64,000 bases of DNA from NCBI RefSeq assembly GCF_028280385.1, contig NZ_JANQLX010000003.1:248001-312000 (forward strand), written 5' to 3'. The position numbers and the translations under genes were made by a program. This DNA comes from Allomuricauda sp. (GTDB lineage Bacteria; Bacteroidota; Bacteroidia; Flavobacteriales; Flavobacteriaceae). The number at the start of each line of letters is the position of its first letter. Within the stretch, counting starts at the first letter, position 1. The notes under the pieces are model-generated. The model was not told the origin of the DNA. It saw only the letters and a list, made by a program, of their open reading frames with translations, and made no database searches. Of this stretch, positions 1-8,712 are shown piece by piece.

Positions 1-2
1 AC

Positions 3-2750
3 CACACCTGGTCTTTTGAAAGTGAAGGTACCGGAGTGCAGGCCGAACCAGCCAGTGGTACCACCATTATGGGTTATGCCGGTATCGTTCAAGGAAACAA
101 TGTGGCGCCCAATGGCAGCGATTATTTCCATTTTAATAGCATTCAGCAGATATCCACTTATTTGCAAACGGTATCATGTGCACAAGAAACAGGATTGACC
201 AACAATCCACCAGTGTTGACCCCCGTGGGAGACTATGTGATACCCAAAGGAACCGCCTTTGTTTTGGAGGGCATTGCCACAGATAGCGATGTAGGTGATG
301 TGTTGACATATACTTGGGAACAGATAGATAATGGGGTAGTGACCACCTCCACATTTGGACCAGATAATCCAAGTGGGGCCAATTTTAGGTCATTACCACC
401 TTCCATGGACCCCAAAAGGTATTTTCCCCGCCTATCCAGGATAATACAGGGACAGCTCACACAAACCGAACCCGAAACCAATGACGCTTGGGAAACCGTT
501 TCCAATGTGGCCAGAAATCTAAATTTTGCCTGCACCGTTAGGGACAATGCAGCCGGCGGTGGTCAGGTGGTGTCGGATGTCCTTACCGTTGAGGTGGTTA
601 GCGCAGCCGGCCCCTTTGCGGTCACCTCACAGGCTACCAATGAAGTCTATGAGGGTGGCAGTCTGCAACAAATAACTTGGGATGTGTCCAATACCAATGT
701 TGCTCCCGTGGATGCCAAAATGGTGGATATCATGCTTTCTTTGGATGGAGGGGTTACGTTTCCAATCATGTTGGCCGATGATACCCTGAACGATGGTTCC
801 GAGGAAGTGCAAATGCCGGGAGATGCGACGACCCAGGCCCGGATCATGATCAAAGCAAGTGATAATGTGTTTTTGGCGGTGAATACTTCCGATTTTACCA
901 TTCAGGAATCGGAGGTGGTGCTCGATTTTCAACAATTAAAGTTTGAAGGTTGCCAGCCCGATGACATCCTAATTCCATTTACCTACCGGACTTTTGGAGG
1001 GTTTAATGAGACCTCAACCTTTTCTGTTGATCTACCGGTAGGACTCACCGGTGCCTTTGTACCCACCCAAGCCAGTGCGGATGATACTTCGGTGCAATTG
1101 ACCATTTCAAACACCAATGGAGTGGCCACAGGTGAATACACCATTACTGTTACTTCCACTTCCACTTCGGTAACCAAGAATGTTCCCTTGTCACTGATCA
1201 TTAAGGATAATACTTTTTCCGATGTTACCCTGCAATCCCCTGCAGATTTGGAAGCCAATGTTACTTTGAATACCCAGTTGGTGTGGGAGGACAATGCTAC
1301 CTATTCCAATTATGATGTTGAGGTAGCCACGGATGTTGGCTTTACCAATATCGTGGAATCGGCCAATGTACCTTTCAATTTCTATCAGGTTACCAGTTTG
1401 CAGGCCCAGACGGAATATTTTTGGCGTGTAAGGCCCAACAATGAATGCGGTGCAGGAACTTTCGGAACCCCCTTCAGTTTTACCACGGATCAATTGGATT
1501 GTAAGACCATGGAGCCCATCGGATTGCCTCTGACCATATCCGCTGTGGGTACTTCAACGGTGAGCACCAGTGTTCAAATCTTTGAAGATTTAACCGTTTC
1601 CGATGTCAATGTAACTTTGGAATTAAACCATACATATTTAGAGGATTTGATCATTAGTTTGATTTCTCCCGCGGGGACCAAAGTGGCCCTGGTATCCAAT
1701 ACATGCGGGGATGCGAATAACATCAATGCAATTTTTGACGATGATGGTACCGCCATTGTCTGCTCCGATAATCCTGCTATTTCCGGGACCGTGCAGCCTT
1801 TGGGTGCGCTTAACTCTTTTAATGGCGAATCCACTTTGGGCGAATGGACCTTGGAGATTTCGGATACGGCCACTGGGGATGGTGGGTCCTTGGTAGCCTT
1901 TACGCTAGAAGTTTGTGCCGAAGGTAATTTTAGGCCCGATGAAGATGAGGACGGCGTATTTGATGACGGGGATGATCTTTGTTTAGGAACTCCCAAAGGG
2001 GTGGAAGTGGATACCACAGGCTGTCCTATCAACCGCTTTCCCGAAGATAACTTTACCGTGGAGATTCAAAGTGAGAGTTGCCGAAGTAGTAATGATGGAA
2101 ACATCAGTATAACCGCACAGGATACTTCGTTGACATATACGGCGGTCTTGGACAATGGAGGATCCCAGGTCAACGCGGACTTTACCAATTCCCATCAGTT
2201 TAACAATCTAGAGGCAGGTAACTATACCCTTTGCATTACCGGTACGGACGGAATGATCAACTTTAGGGAGACCTGTTTTAATCTGGTCATTGCCCAACCG
2301 GAAGAGCTTTCCGTGTTTGCGGATTTGGTAGGGCAATCTGTGGAACTCACCCTGGAAGGGTCCAGTTTTTACAATGTGGAACTTAACGGATTGGTTACAC
2401 AGACCCAGGCTAACAAAATTCAATTGGAATTGAAAGAAGGGCGAAATACCCTTAGGGTGTTTGGGGCTTTGCCCTGCCAAGGAACTTATGAGGATTCCTT
2501 TTTTATAGCTACAAAGGCCATATTGTATCCCAATGCGGTCAGTCAACATGCACGGGTTTTCCTGAATGGGTACAATGGGAAGGCTAATGTGCAGTTGTAT
2601 GCTACCAACGGACAATTGGTTTTATCCCAAATTCAGGATTTGAACGGTACGGAATTGGAGGTTGATGTCTCGTTCTTACCCAAAGGGACTTATTATATGA
2701 GCATTGAGACGGAAGAAAGACGGGAAGTAATTAAAATGATCAAGGAATGA
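3..2750 (+). CDS. Reprolysin-like M12B zinc metalloprotease, C-terminal part, with proprotein-convertase P-like domain and T9SS C-terminal sorting domain (truncated at window start)
   Basis: Frame is open to the window edge (HTWSFESEGTG...TTIMGYAGI); P-domain-like ISAVGTSTVSTSVQIFEDLTVSDVNVTLELNHTYLEDLIISLISPAGT; C-terminus ILYPNAVSQ...GTYYMSIETEERREVIKMIKE resembles a T9SS sorting domain. Confidence 0.85.
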   Translation, partial: HTWSFESEGTGVQAEPASGTTIMGYAGIVQGNNVAPNGSDYFHFNSIQQISTYLQTVSCAQETGLTNNPPVLTPVGDYVIPKGTAFVLEGIATDSDVGDVLTYTWEQIDNGVVTTSTFGPDNPSGANFRSLPPSMDPKRYFPRLSRIIQGQLTQTEPETNDAWETVSNVARNLNFACTVRDNAAGGGQVVSDVLTVEVVSAAGPFAVTSQATNEVYEGGSLQQITWDVSNTNVAPVDAKMVDIMLSLDGGVTFPIMLADDTLNDGSEEVQMPGDATTQARIMIKASDNVFLAVNTSDFTIQESEVVLDFQQLKFEGCQPDDILIPFTYRTFGGFNETSTFSVDLPVGLTGAFVPTQASADDTSVQLTISNTNGVATGEYTITVTSTSTSVTKNVPLSLIIKDNTFSDVTLQSPADLEANVTLNTQLVWEDNATYSNYDVEVATDVGFTNIVESANVPFNFYQVTSLQAQTEYFWRVRPNNECGAGTFGTPFSFTTDQLDCKTMEPIGLPLTISAVGTSTVSTSVQIFEDLTVSDVNVTLELNHTYLEDLIISLISPAGTKVALVSNTCGDANNINAIFDDDGTAIVCSDNPAISGTVQPLGALNSFNGESTLGEWTLEISDTATGDGGSLVAFTLEVCAEGNFRPDEDEDGVFDDGDDLCLGTPKGVEVDTTGCPINRFPEDNFTVEIQSESCRSSNDGNISITAQDTSLTYTAVLDNGGSQVNADFTNSHQFNNLEAGNYTLCITGTDGMINFRETCFNLVIAQPEELSVFADLVGQSVELTLEGSSFYNVELNGLVTQTQANKIQLELKEGRNTLRVFGALPCQGTYEDSFFIATKAILYPNAVSQHARVFLNGYNGKANVQLYATNGQLVLSQIQDLNGTELEVDVSFLPKGTYYMSIETEERREVIKMIKE

Positions 2751-3433
2751 AACGGGTATTGATGATATTGTGCATATTGGTTTCTTTGCAGTCCTGTAAA
2801 AAAAGTGACGACACGCCACCTGCCCCGGAAGGAGCCAATTTGGTTTTTCCTTTGGAAAATTCTGAATGCACCACAGGGGTTAGTGTAAATGAAGCGCTAA
2901 GTCAGGTGACATTTGAATGGCAGGCATCGGCCAACACGGATAGCTACACCTTGAATGTGGTGAATTTGGAAACCAATATTCCACAAACCATCTCAACGGC
3001 GGCCACACAAGCCAGCTTGTCCATTGAAAAGGGAACCCCCTTTTCTTGGTCGGTCACTTCCCTGAACTCCAATACCGATCAGGTGGCCACAAGTAGCACC
3101 TGGTTGTTTTACAATGCGGGTGCGCAGACCAACTATGCTCCGTTTCCTGCCCAGTTGGTGAGTCCAATTTCAGGTTCCACGGTACAGAAAAGTTTGTCCA
3201 ACGAAGTGCTTTTGGAATGGAGTGGGGCCGATGTGGAAAATGATATTGTTTCCTTTCAGCTATTTTTTGCCGACCAAAATCCACCAGAAACCTCTGCGGG
3301 TACACTAGATGCCGAGACCATGGAATTGTCCGTGGCGGTCCTATCGGATACCATTTATTATTGGCGGGTAATTACTACGGATGAGCAGGGCAACACCTCG
3401 GATTCAGGTGTATTTGACTTTAAGGTCTTTTAG
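2747..3433 (+). CDS. Lipoprotein with fibronectin-III-like repeats, hypothetical
   Basis: Lipobox-like LVSLQSC after signal peptide; ATGA overlap with upstream CDS; two FN3-like segments. Confidence 0.7.
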   Translation: MKRVLMILCILVSLQSCKKSDDTPPAPEGANLVFPLENSECTTGVSVNEALSQVTFEWQASANTDSYTLNVVNLETNIPQTISTAATQASLSIEKGTPFSWSVTSLNSNTDQVATSSTWLFYNAGAQTNYAPFPAQLVSPISGSTVQKSLSNEVLLEWSGADVENDIVSFQLFFADQNPPETSAGTLDAETMELSVAVLSDTIYYWRVITTDEQGNTSDSGVFDFKVF

Positions 3434-4066
3434 TCACGCACCGTTATACTGGTTCATGGTGTTCTTAACCCCTGAGAAAATAAAGGAACGAACCAAATCT
3501 GTAGATTTTCCCAATCTTTCCAGAAGGGCCTTTTCCTCCTCTTCATTCCATTTCCCCAATACATATTCCACCTGTCTGCCTTTGCCGAATTCGGCACCCA
3601 CACCAAATCTAAATCGCGGGTAATTGGTGGTCTGCAGGATATTCTGAATGTTTTTTAAACCGTTGTGGCCCCCATCACTTCCTTTGGTCTTTAAACGCAA
3701 AGTGCCAAAGGGAAGGTTAATGTCGTCGGTGATTACCAGGACATTGTCCATTGGAATTTTTTCCTTTTCCATCCAGTATTTTACGGCTTTTCCGCTCAAA
3801 TTCATATAGGTGGATGGTTTTAGACAGACAATGCTCCGGCCTTTGTGCTTAAAATTGCCCACGGCACCCAATTTGGCGTTTTCAAATGTAAAGTGTTCCT
3901 GCTCGGCCAAAAAGTCTAGGATTTTGAAGCCTACATTATGACGCGTGTCTTCATACTCCAAACCGATGTTTCCTAGGCCAACAATTAGAAATTTTTTCAT
4001 GGGATCAGTTTCTTCAATCAGCGGTTTGGTGCTACCAAAAATGGACTTTAAAAAATGAATTATCAA
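3434..4066 (-). CDS. pth: Peptidyl-tRNA hydrolase
   Basis: KKFLIVGLGNIGLEYEDTRHNVGF, KPSTYMNLSGKAV, GSDGGHNGLKNI signature motifs. Confidence 0.95.
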   Translation of the reverse strand: MIIHFLKSIFGSTKPLIEETDPMKKFLIVGLGNIGLEYEDTRHNVGFKILDFLAEQEHFTFENAKLGAVGNFKHKGRSIVCLKPSTYMNLSGKAVKYWMEKEKIPMDNVLVITDDINLPFGTLRLKTKGSDGGHNGLKNIQNILQTTNYPRFRFGVGAEFGKGRQVEYVLGKWNEEEEKALLERLGKSTDLVRSFIFSGVKNTMNQYNGA

Positions 4067-4093
4067 CTATTCTGGATTTGTCCAAAAATAAGA

Positions 4094-4136
4094 AAGCATC
4101 CCCAGATTTTATACAAGTATAAAACAGGGATGCTTT
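4094..4136. terminator. Hairpin between pth and rplY, probable rplY terminator
   Basis: AAAGCATCCC ... GGGATGCTTT with inner ATTTTATAC/GTATAAAA arms. Confidence 0.6.
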
Positions 4137-4156
4137 GTATAGGTTTCTGTGGAGGA

Positions 4157-4816
4157 TTACTCCGTGGCTTCGGCAGCTGGAGCTTCTGCGGCACCTTCCG
4201 CAGCTGCTTCTGTGCCTTCTGCACCTTCTGCACCTTCTTCTTCCTCTTCTTCTTCCTCGTCATCAACAGATGTTCTAGAGGCTTTTACCTGCACAACAGC
4301 TGTGCTGTCAGGGTGAAGAATGGTATAATCGTCACTCAAAAGGGTTTCCACTGGAATGGTCCCCCCAATTCTCAACTTGGAAATATCCACTGTAATAAAA
4401 TCAGGAAGTAGATTTGGCAATGCCTTAATGGATAGTTTTCTTTTCCTGAACAACAAACGTCCACCGTTTCGCACTCCTGGGGAGTTTCCTTCCAGACGTA
4501 CGGGGATGTTCATGGTTACAGGCTTGTCCTCGAACAACTGATAAAAATCGATGTGCAGGATTTTATCCGTTACTGGATGAAACTGGATATCCTGTAATAC
4601 AGCATCAAACTTTTGACCATCTTCCAATTCAATCACCGCCGTGTGTGCATTGGGAGTGTACACCAAGTGTCTGAACGCTAGCTCATCTGCTGAAAAGTGC
4701 AATGGCTTATCCCCTCCGTACAGCACGCAAGGGACCTTTCCAGCATTACGTAAGGCCTTGGTAGATACCTTGCCCACGCTTTCTCTTTGGGATCCTTTGA
4801 TAGTAATTGACTTCAT
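4157..4816 (-). CDS. rplY: 50S ribosomal protein L25/general stress protein Ctc
   Basis: [35 protein letters not shown] start; acidic Glu/Ala-rich tail; start chosen at MKSITIK inside the ORF. Confidence 0.93.
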   Translation of the reverse strand: MKSITIKGSQRESVGKVSTKALRNAGKVPCVLYGGDKPLHFSADELAFRHLVYTPNAHTAVIELEDGQKFDAVLQDIQFHPVTDKILHIDFYQLFEDKPVTMNIPVRLEGNSPGVRNGGRLLFRKRKLSIKALPNLLPDFITVDISKLRIGGTIPVETLLSDDYTILHPDSTAVVQVKASRTSVDDEEEEEEEEGAEGAEGTEAAAEGAAEAPAAEATE

Positions 4817-4886
4817 TCTTACTAATTGTGATATTAAAATTATTTCAACGTTGTATCGATTTGCCAAGTAATACTTGGTGTAGCTT

Positions 4887-4901
4887 CCTGCCTGAGGCAG
4901 G
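4887..4901. repeat. Short palindrome CCTGCCT-G-AGGCAGG in the prs-rplY intergenic region
   Basis: Perfect 7-bp arms, same core as the two palindromes inside the split tRNA fragment at 6024-6076. Confidence 0.7.
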
Positions 4902-4909
4902 CTCGATGG

Positions 4910-5851
4910 CTACATTAAAAATTTTGATGAAATCGAGGTGTTGTGGTGAACCCTGTGCATTACATCCGCAAAAAGGTCGGCACAACTCAATACCTTGATT
5001 TTATTCTTATTATGTTCTACCGGAATGGAATCTGTTACAATAAGTTCCGATAATCTTGATTTTTCAATTTTTTCGTAGGCATTTCCGGACAATAGTCCAT
5101 GAGTGGTAATGGCCCGTACACTTTTGGCTCCCCGCTCCATCATTAGATCGGCAGCTTTGGTCAGTGTCCCCGCTGTATCCACCATGTCATCCACAAGCAC
5201 CACATTCTTTCCCTTAACCTCCCCTATCAGCTCCATATGTGAAATTACATTGGCCTTAGCCCTTTGTTTGTAACAAATGACCACATCGCATTCCAATGCC
5301 TTGGAATACGCGTAGGCCCTTTTGGAACCTCCCATATCTGGGGAAGCAATACAAAGGTTGTCCAGATTAAGTCCCTTCAAATAAGGAAGGAACAGGGTTG
5401 AAGCAAAAAGATGGTCTACCGGCTTTTCAAAAAAGCCCTGAATTTGGTCTGCGTGGAGATCCATGGTTATAATCCTGGTGGCACCGGCGGTCTCAAGCAT
5501 TTTGGCGATCAACTTGGCTGCAATTGGAACGCGTGGTTTGTCTTTCCTGTCTTGTCTGGCCCAACCAAAATAGGGCATTACTGCAGTGATATGCCTTGCC
5601 GAAGCTCTTTTGGCCGCATCCAACATCAACAGCATTTCCATGAGGTTTTCCGAGCTTGGATTGGTGGAACCTATAATGAAAATTCTTGCCCCACGGATGG
5701 ATTCTTCAAATGAAGGTTGGAACTCACCATCACTATATCTGGAAAACTGCACCTTTCCCAAATCGGCGCCATAGGAAGCTGCGATTTTTTCCCCTAACAA
5801 CGTACTTTGGGTGCAGGCAAAAATTTTGGGTTCTGGAACTTGGTACGGCAT
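4910..5851 (-). CDS. prs: Ribose-phosphate pyrophosphokinase
   Basis: KIFACTQSTLLGEKIAASYG, RQDRKDKPRVPI, VVLVDDMVDTAGTL PRPP motif. Confidence 0.96.
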   Translation of the reverse strand: MPYQVPEPKIFACTQSTLLGEKIAASYGADLGKVQFSRYSDGEFQPSFEESIRGARIFIIGSTNPSSENLMEMLLMLDAAKRASARHITAVMPYFGWARQDRKDKPRVPIAAKLIAKMLETAGATRIITMDLHADQIQGFFEKPVDHLFASTLFLPYLKGLNLDNLCIASPDMGGSKRAYAYSKALECDVVICYKQRAKANVISHMELIGEVKGKNVVLVDDMVDTAGTLTKAADLMMERGAKSVRAITTHGLLSGNAYEKIEKSRLSELIVTDSIPVEHNKNKIKVLSCADLFADVMHRVHHNTSISSKFLM

Positions 5852-5950
5852 GGTAAACTCTTGTCGACTAGTTTATTAAAGTTCTTTTCTGCAAAAGAGG
5901 TGCAAATTTAAAAATTAATTCGGGTTGCTAAAGGAATATTCAAGGTATTT

Positions 5951-5982
5951 TTGGTGGTAAATAAAATAATTTTTTAGCTTTG
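5951..5982 (+). promoter_or_regulatory. Putative Bacteroidota promoter (TTG -33, TAGCTTTG -7) upstream of the tRNA-fragment/GIY-YIG/tRNA-Leu unit
   Basis: TTG at 5951-5953, 21-bp spacer, TAGCTTTG at 5975-5982 matches TAnnTTTG. Confidence 0.5.
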
Positions 5983-6023
5983 CAGTCCCATTTCAAAAAG
6001 GGGATACAAATTAAGCCTTGGTG

Positions 6024-6042
6024 CCTGCCTACCGCAGGCAGG
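6024..6042. repeat. Palindromic insertion 1, CCTGCCTACCGCAGGCAGG
   Basis: 7-bp perfect arms, 5-nt loop; interrupts the tRNA fragment between tRNA nt 9 and 10. Confidence 0.85.
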
Positions 6043-6056
6043 GCGGAATTGGTAGA

Positions 6057-6076
6057 CCTGTCTGCCGACAGGCAGG
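6057..6076. repeat. Palindromic insertion 2, CCTGTCTGCCGACAGGCAGG
   Basis: 8-bp stem with one T-G wobble; interrupts the tRNA fragment in the 3' strand of the D-stem (1-nt ambiguity of boundary). Confidence 0.85.
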
Positions 6077-6090
6077 CGCGCTGAAATATT

Positions 6091-6342
6091 GTGTTGAGTA
6101 TTGTGTATGCCATATCAAGTTTGGATTCGAACTACATTTATGTGGGAATGACCAAAAATCTTGAAGAGAGATTAAGAAGGCATAACAGCGGATGGGAAAA
6201 AACGACCAAGCCCTATGCTCCTTTCAAATTGATCTATCAAGAATCATGCAGAGATAGGAGAGAGGCAAGGAAAAGGGAAAAATGTTGGAAGTCGGGAGTT
6301 GGCAAAGAGCAGCTCCGCAAGCTTAGAGATAAGCTTAAATAA
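6091..6342 (+). CDS. GIY-YIG domain endonuclease-like small protein (UvrC N-terminal/YhbQ type)
   Basis: VYAISSLDSNYIYVGMTKNLEERLRRHNSG...PFKLIYQESCRDRREARKREKCWKSGVGKEQLRK; GTG start; stop codon 1 nt before the tRNA. Confidence 0.85.
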   Translation: MLSIVYAISSLDSNYIYVGMTKNLEERLRRHNSGWEKTTKPYAPFKLIYQESCRDRREARKREKCWKSGVGKEQLRKLRDKLK

Positions 6343-6343
6343 T

Positions 6344-6425
6344 GCCTTGGTGGCGGAATTGGTAGACGCGCTGGATTCAAAATCCAGTTCTTTCGGGAGT
6401 GTGGGTTCGATTCCCACCCAAGGTA
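6344..6425 (+). tRNA. tRNA-Leu (anticodon CAA)
   Basis: Acceptor GCCTTGG/CCAAGGT, anticodon stem-loop CTGGA-TTCAAAA-TCCAG, long variable arm TTCTTTCGGGAG, T-arm GTGGGTTCGATTCCCAC. Confidence 0.93.
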
Positions 6426-6431
6426 CATAAG

Positions 6432-6464
6432 AAAAAGCCGAGATTAAGAATCTCGGCCTTTTTG
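6432..6464 (+). terminator. Rho-independent terminator after tRNA-Leu
   Basis: GCCGAGATT-AAG-AATCTCGGC followed by CTTTTTGTTTT. Confidence 0.85.
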
Positions 6465-6604
6465 TTTTGGTACAACAATGGTCCCCTTTTCAGATTAGTC
6501 ATTTCAACTTGCCCCAATTGCCCTTTGTGGCATTACTGTTCATAATTAAGCCATAGGATTCTTCATTCAACACAACAATCGGGATGGAAAGAGTAAAAAT
6601 TAAA

Positions 6605-6642
6605 ATTTTGTTTAAATAATATTAAAAATTATTAAACAAAAT
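6605..6642. promoter_or_regulatory. Putative TetR operator A (11-16-11 inverted repeat)
   Basis: ATTTTGTTTAA - 16 bp - TTAAACAAAAT, perfect 11-bp arms; second copy with identical geometry at 13912-13949. Confidence 0.7.
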
Positions 6643-6678
6643 AAGTTTTTGCTACTTTAGCATCAAATAGACGTAAAA

Positions 6679-7335
6679 ATGGCTACGAAGAAAAAAGTAA
6701 CTGAAAAATTTCTGGTATCAACATATATGAACCATGTTCTACAGCACAATGAAGCGCCTAGAACGGTATTCAATTTTGCCAAGGAAAACAACTTTGACGA
6801 GCATAGCTTTTATGAGCATTTTGGAAGTTTTGAAGCGTTGGAACAAAAAATATTTACCTCCTTTTTTGAGCAGACCCATCAACTACTCGAAAAAAACAAA
6901 GATTACCAAGACTTTGACGCACGCAACCAATTGTTAAGCTTCCACTATACTTTTTTTGAGCTGCTAACCGCAAATAGAAGTTATGTGGTTTATGTGCTGG
7001 ACGCGAAAAAATCAATGCTCAAATCAGTCAAGTCTTTAAGGGGCTTAAGAAAAGTTTTTATGGCGTATGTTGAGTCCTTGGACATTGAAACTTTGGATAT
7101 CAAGAATAAGGAACTGGAACGCTTTCAATCCAAAACACTCCAAGAAGGGGCTTGGTTGCAACTGTTGTTGACTCTTAAGTTTTGGCTGGACGACGATTCA
7201 GCATCATTTGAGAAAACGGACATTTTCATTGAAAAATCTGTAAATACCAGCTTTGATTTAATACTGACACAACCCTTGAAAAGTGTTATGGATCTGGGCA
7301 AATTTCTGTACAAGGAAAAAATGCACATGAATTGA
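6679..7335 (+). CDS. TetR family transcriptional regulator
   Basis: N-terminal HTH-like region (PRTVFNFAKENNFDEHSFYEHFGSFEALEQKIF), length about 220 aa, first gene of operon. Confidence 0.8.
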   Translation: MATKKKVTEKFLVSTYMNHVLQHNEAPRTVFNFAKENNFDEHSFYEHFGSFEALEQKIFTSFFEQTHQLLEKNKDYQDFDARNQLLSFHYTFFELLTANRSYVVYVLDAKKSMLKSVKSLRGLRKVFMAYVESLDIETLDIKNKELERFQSKTLQEGAWLQLLLTLKFWLDDDSASFEKTDIFIEKSVNTSFDLILTQPLKSVMDLGKFLYKEKMHMN

Positions 7336-8645
7336 TGAAGACACTCGACAAAATTCCCACCACTAAAATTCAGAGAGCTACAAAACTCATGGCCACCGGG
7401 GCAAAGGTCGGTGTAAACTACATTAAGTATTACGGCGATAAATTGATCAGTCCAAAGGATGAGGCCAAAGCGCGCCTGAATGAAAAAAATGCGGAGGATA
7501 TCTACGACGGCCTTAAAGAATTGAAGGGGAGTGCACTTAAAGTGGCGCAGATGTTGAGTATGGAAAAAAGTGTATTGCCAAAGGCTTACGTGGAAAAATT
7601 CTCCTTATCGCAATTCTCCGTGCCCCCACTGTCACCGCCATTGGTCATCAAAACCTTTAAGAAGTATTTCGGGAAACATCCTGACCAACTGTATGATTCA
7701 TTTGCTACCAAATCGGTAAACGCTGCCAGCATTGGGCAGGTTCACATTGCGGAAAAAGACAACAAAAAGCTTGCGGTAAAAATTCAATACCCGGGAATTG
7801 CGGAAAGCATTTCCTCCGATCTGTCCATGGTAAAGCCCATGGCCATAAAAATGTTCAACATCAAAGGAAAAGATTCAGATAAGTATTTCAACGAGGTGGA
7901 AAAAAAGCTGTTGGAAGAAACCAACTATATCCTTGAGATTGAACAAAGTAAGGAAGTTGCCAAAATGTGCAAGCACATCCCCAATCTCAAATTCCCGGGA
8001 TACTATGAAAAGCTTTCATCCGATAGGATCATTACCATGGATTGGATGGAGGGCGTACATCTATCGGAGTTTGCAGGTAAAAATGCCGATCAGACCTTAC
8101 GGAACAAAGTGGGGCAGGCCCTTTGGGATTTTTATATGTACCAAATGCATTGCTTAAAGAAAGTACACGCGGACCCACATCCCGGTAACTTTCTGGTTTC
8201 GGAAAAAGGGGAACTCATCGCTTTGGATTTTGGATGTATGAAAAAAGTTCCCGAAGATTTCTATGTCCCCTATTTTGAATTGGCTGAAAAGCAAAACATC
8301 GACAATCCTGAATTGTTTACCCGAAAACTATATGAATTGGAGATTCTTCGCGAAGATGATTCTAAAGAAGAAATCGAGTTTTTCTCAGAAATGTTCCATG
8401 AAATGCTCAGTCTCTTCACCCAGCCTTTCCATTCGGAATATTTTGATTTTTCGGACGCGGACTTTTTTGGCAAGATTGCCGAACTAGGTGAAAAATACAG
8501 CAAGAACACTGAACTGCGCAAAATGAATGGTAATAGGGGTTCCAAACATTTCATCTATATCAACCGGACCTTTTTTGGACTGTACAATTTAATGCACGAC
8601 ATACAGGCGACCTTCATCAAAATCGATAATTATAAATCGCATTAA
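7335..8645 (+). CDS. ABC1/AarF/UbiB family atypical kinase
   Basis: LKGSALKVAQMLSME (KxGQ-like motif), VNAASIGQVHIA, LAVKIQYPG, HADPHPGNFL, LDFGCMK; start overlaps TetR stop (TGATG). Confidence 0.9.
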   Translation: MKTLDKIPTTKIQRATKLMATGAKVGVNYIKYYGDKLISPKDEAKARLNEKNAEDIYDGLKELKGSALKVAQMLSMEKSVLPKAYVEKFSLSQFSVPPLSPPLVIKTFKKYFGKHPDQLYDSFATKSVNAASIGQVHIAEKDNKKLAVKIQYPGIAESISSDLSMVKPMAIKMFNIKGKDSDKYFNEVEKKLLEETNYILEIEQSKEVAKMCKHIPNLKFPGYYEKLSSDRIITMDWMEGVHLSEFAGKNADQTLRNKVGQALWDFYMYQMHCLKKVHADPHPGNFLVSEKGELIALDFGCMKKVPEDFYVPYFELAEKQNIDNPELFTRKLYELEILREDDSKEEIEFFSEMFHEMLSLFTQPFHSEYFDFSDADFFGKIAELGEKYSKNTELRKMNGNRGSKHFIYINRTFFGLYNLMHDIQATFIKIDNYKSH

Positions 8646-8712
8646 GGGGGTCATCCAATCAAATGAGGGAAATGGGATTCAGGAATTGGTAACGTGCACT
8701 GGCAATGAATCC

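Larger units (their letters stand above)
6015..6083 (+). pseudogene. tRNA-Leu 5'-half fragment (30 nt), interrupted by two palindromic insertions
   Basis: GCCTTGGTG-[19 nt]-GCGGAATTGGTAGA-[20 nt]-CGCGCTG; removing the inserts gives 30/30 identity to nt 1-30 of the intact tRNA at 6344. Confidence 0.9.
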
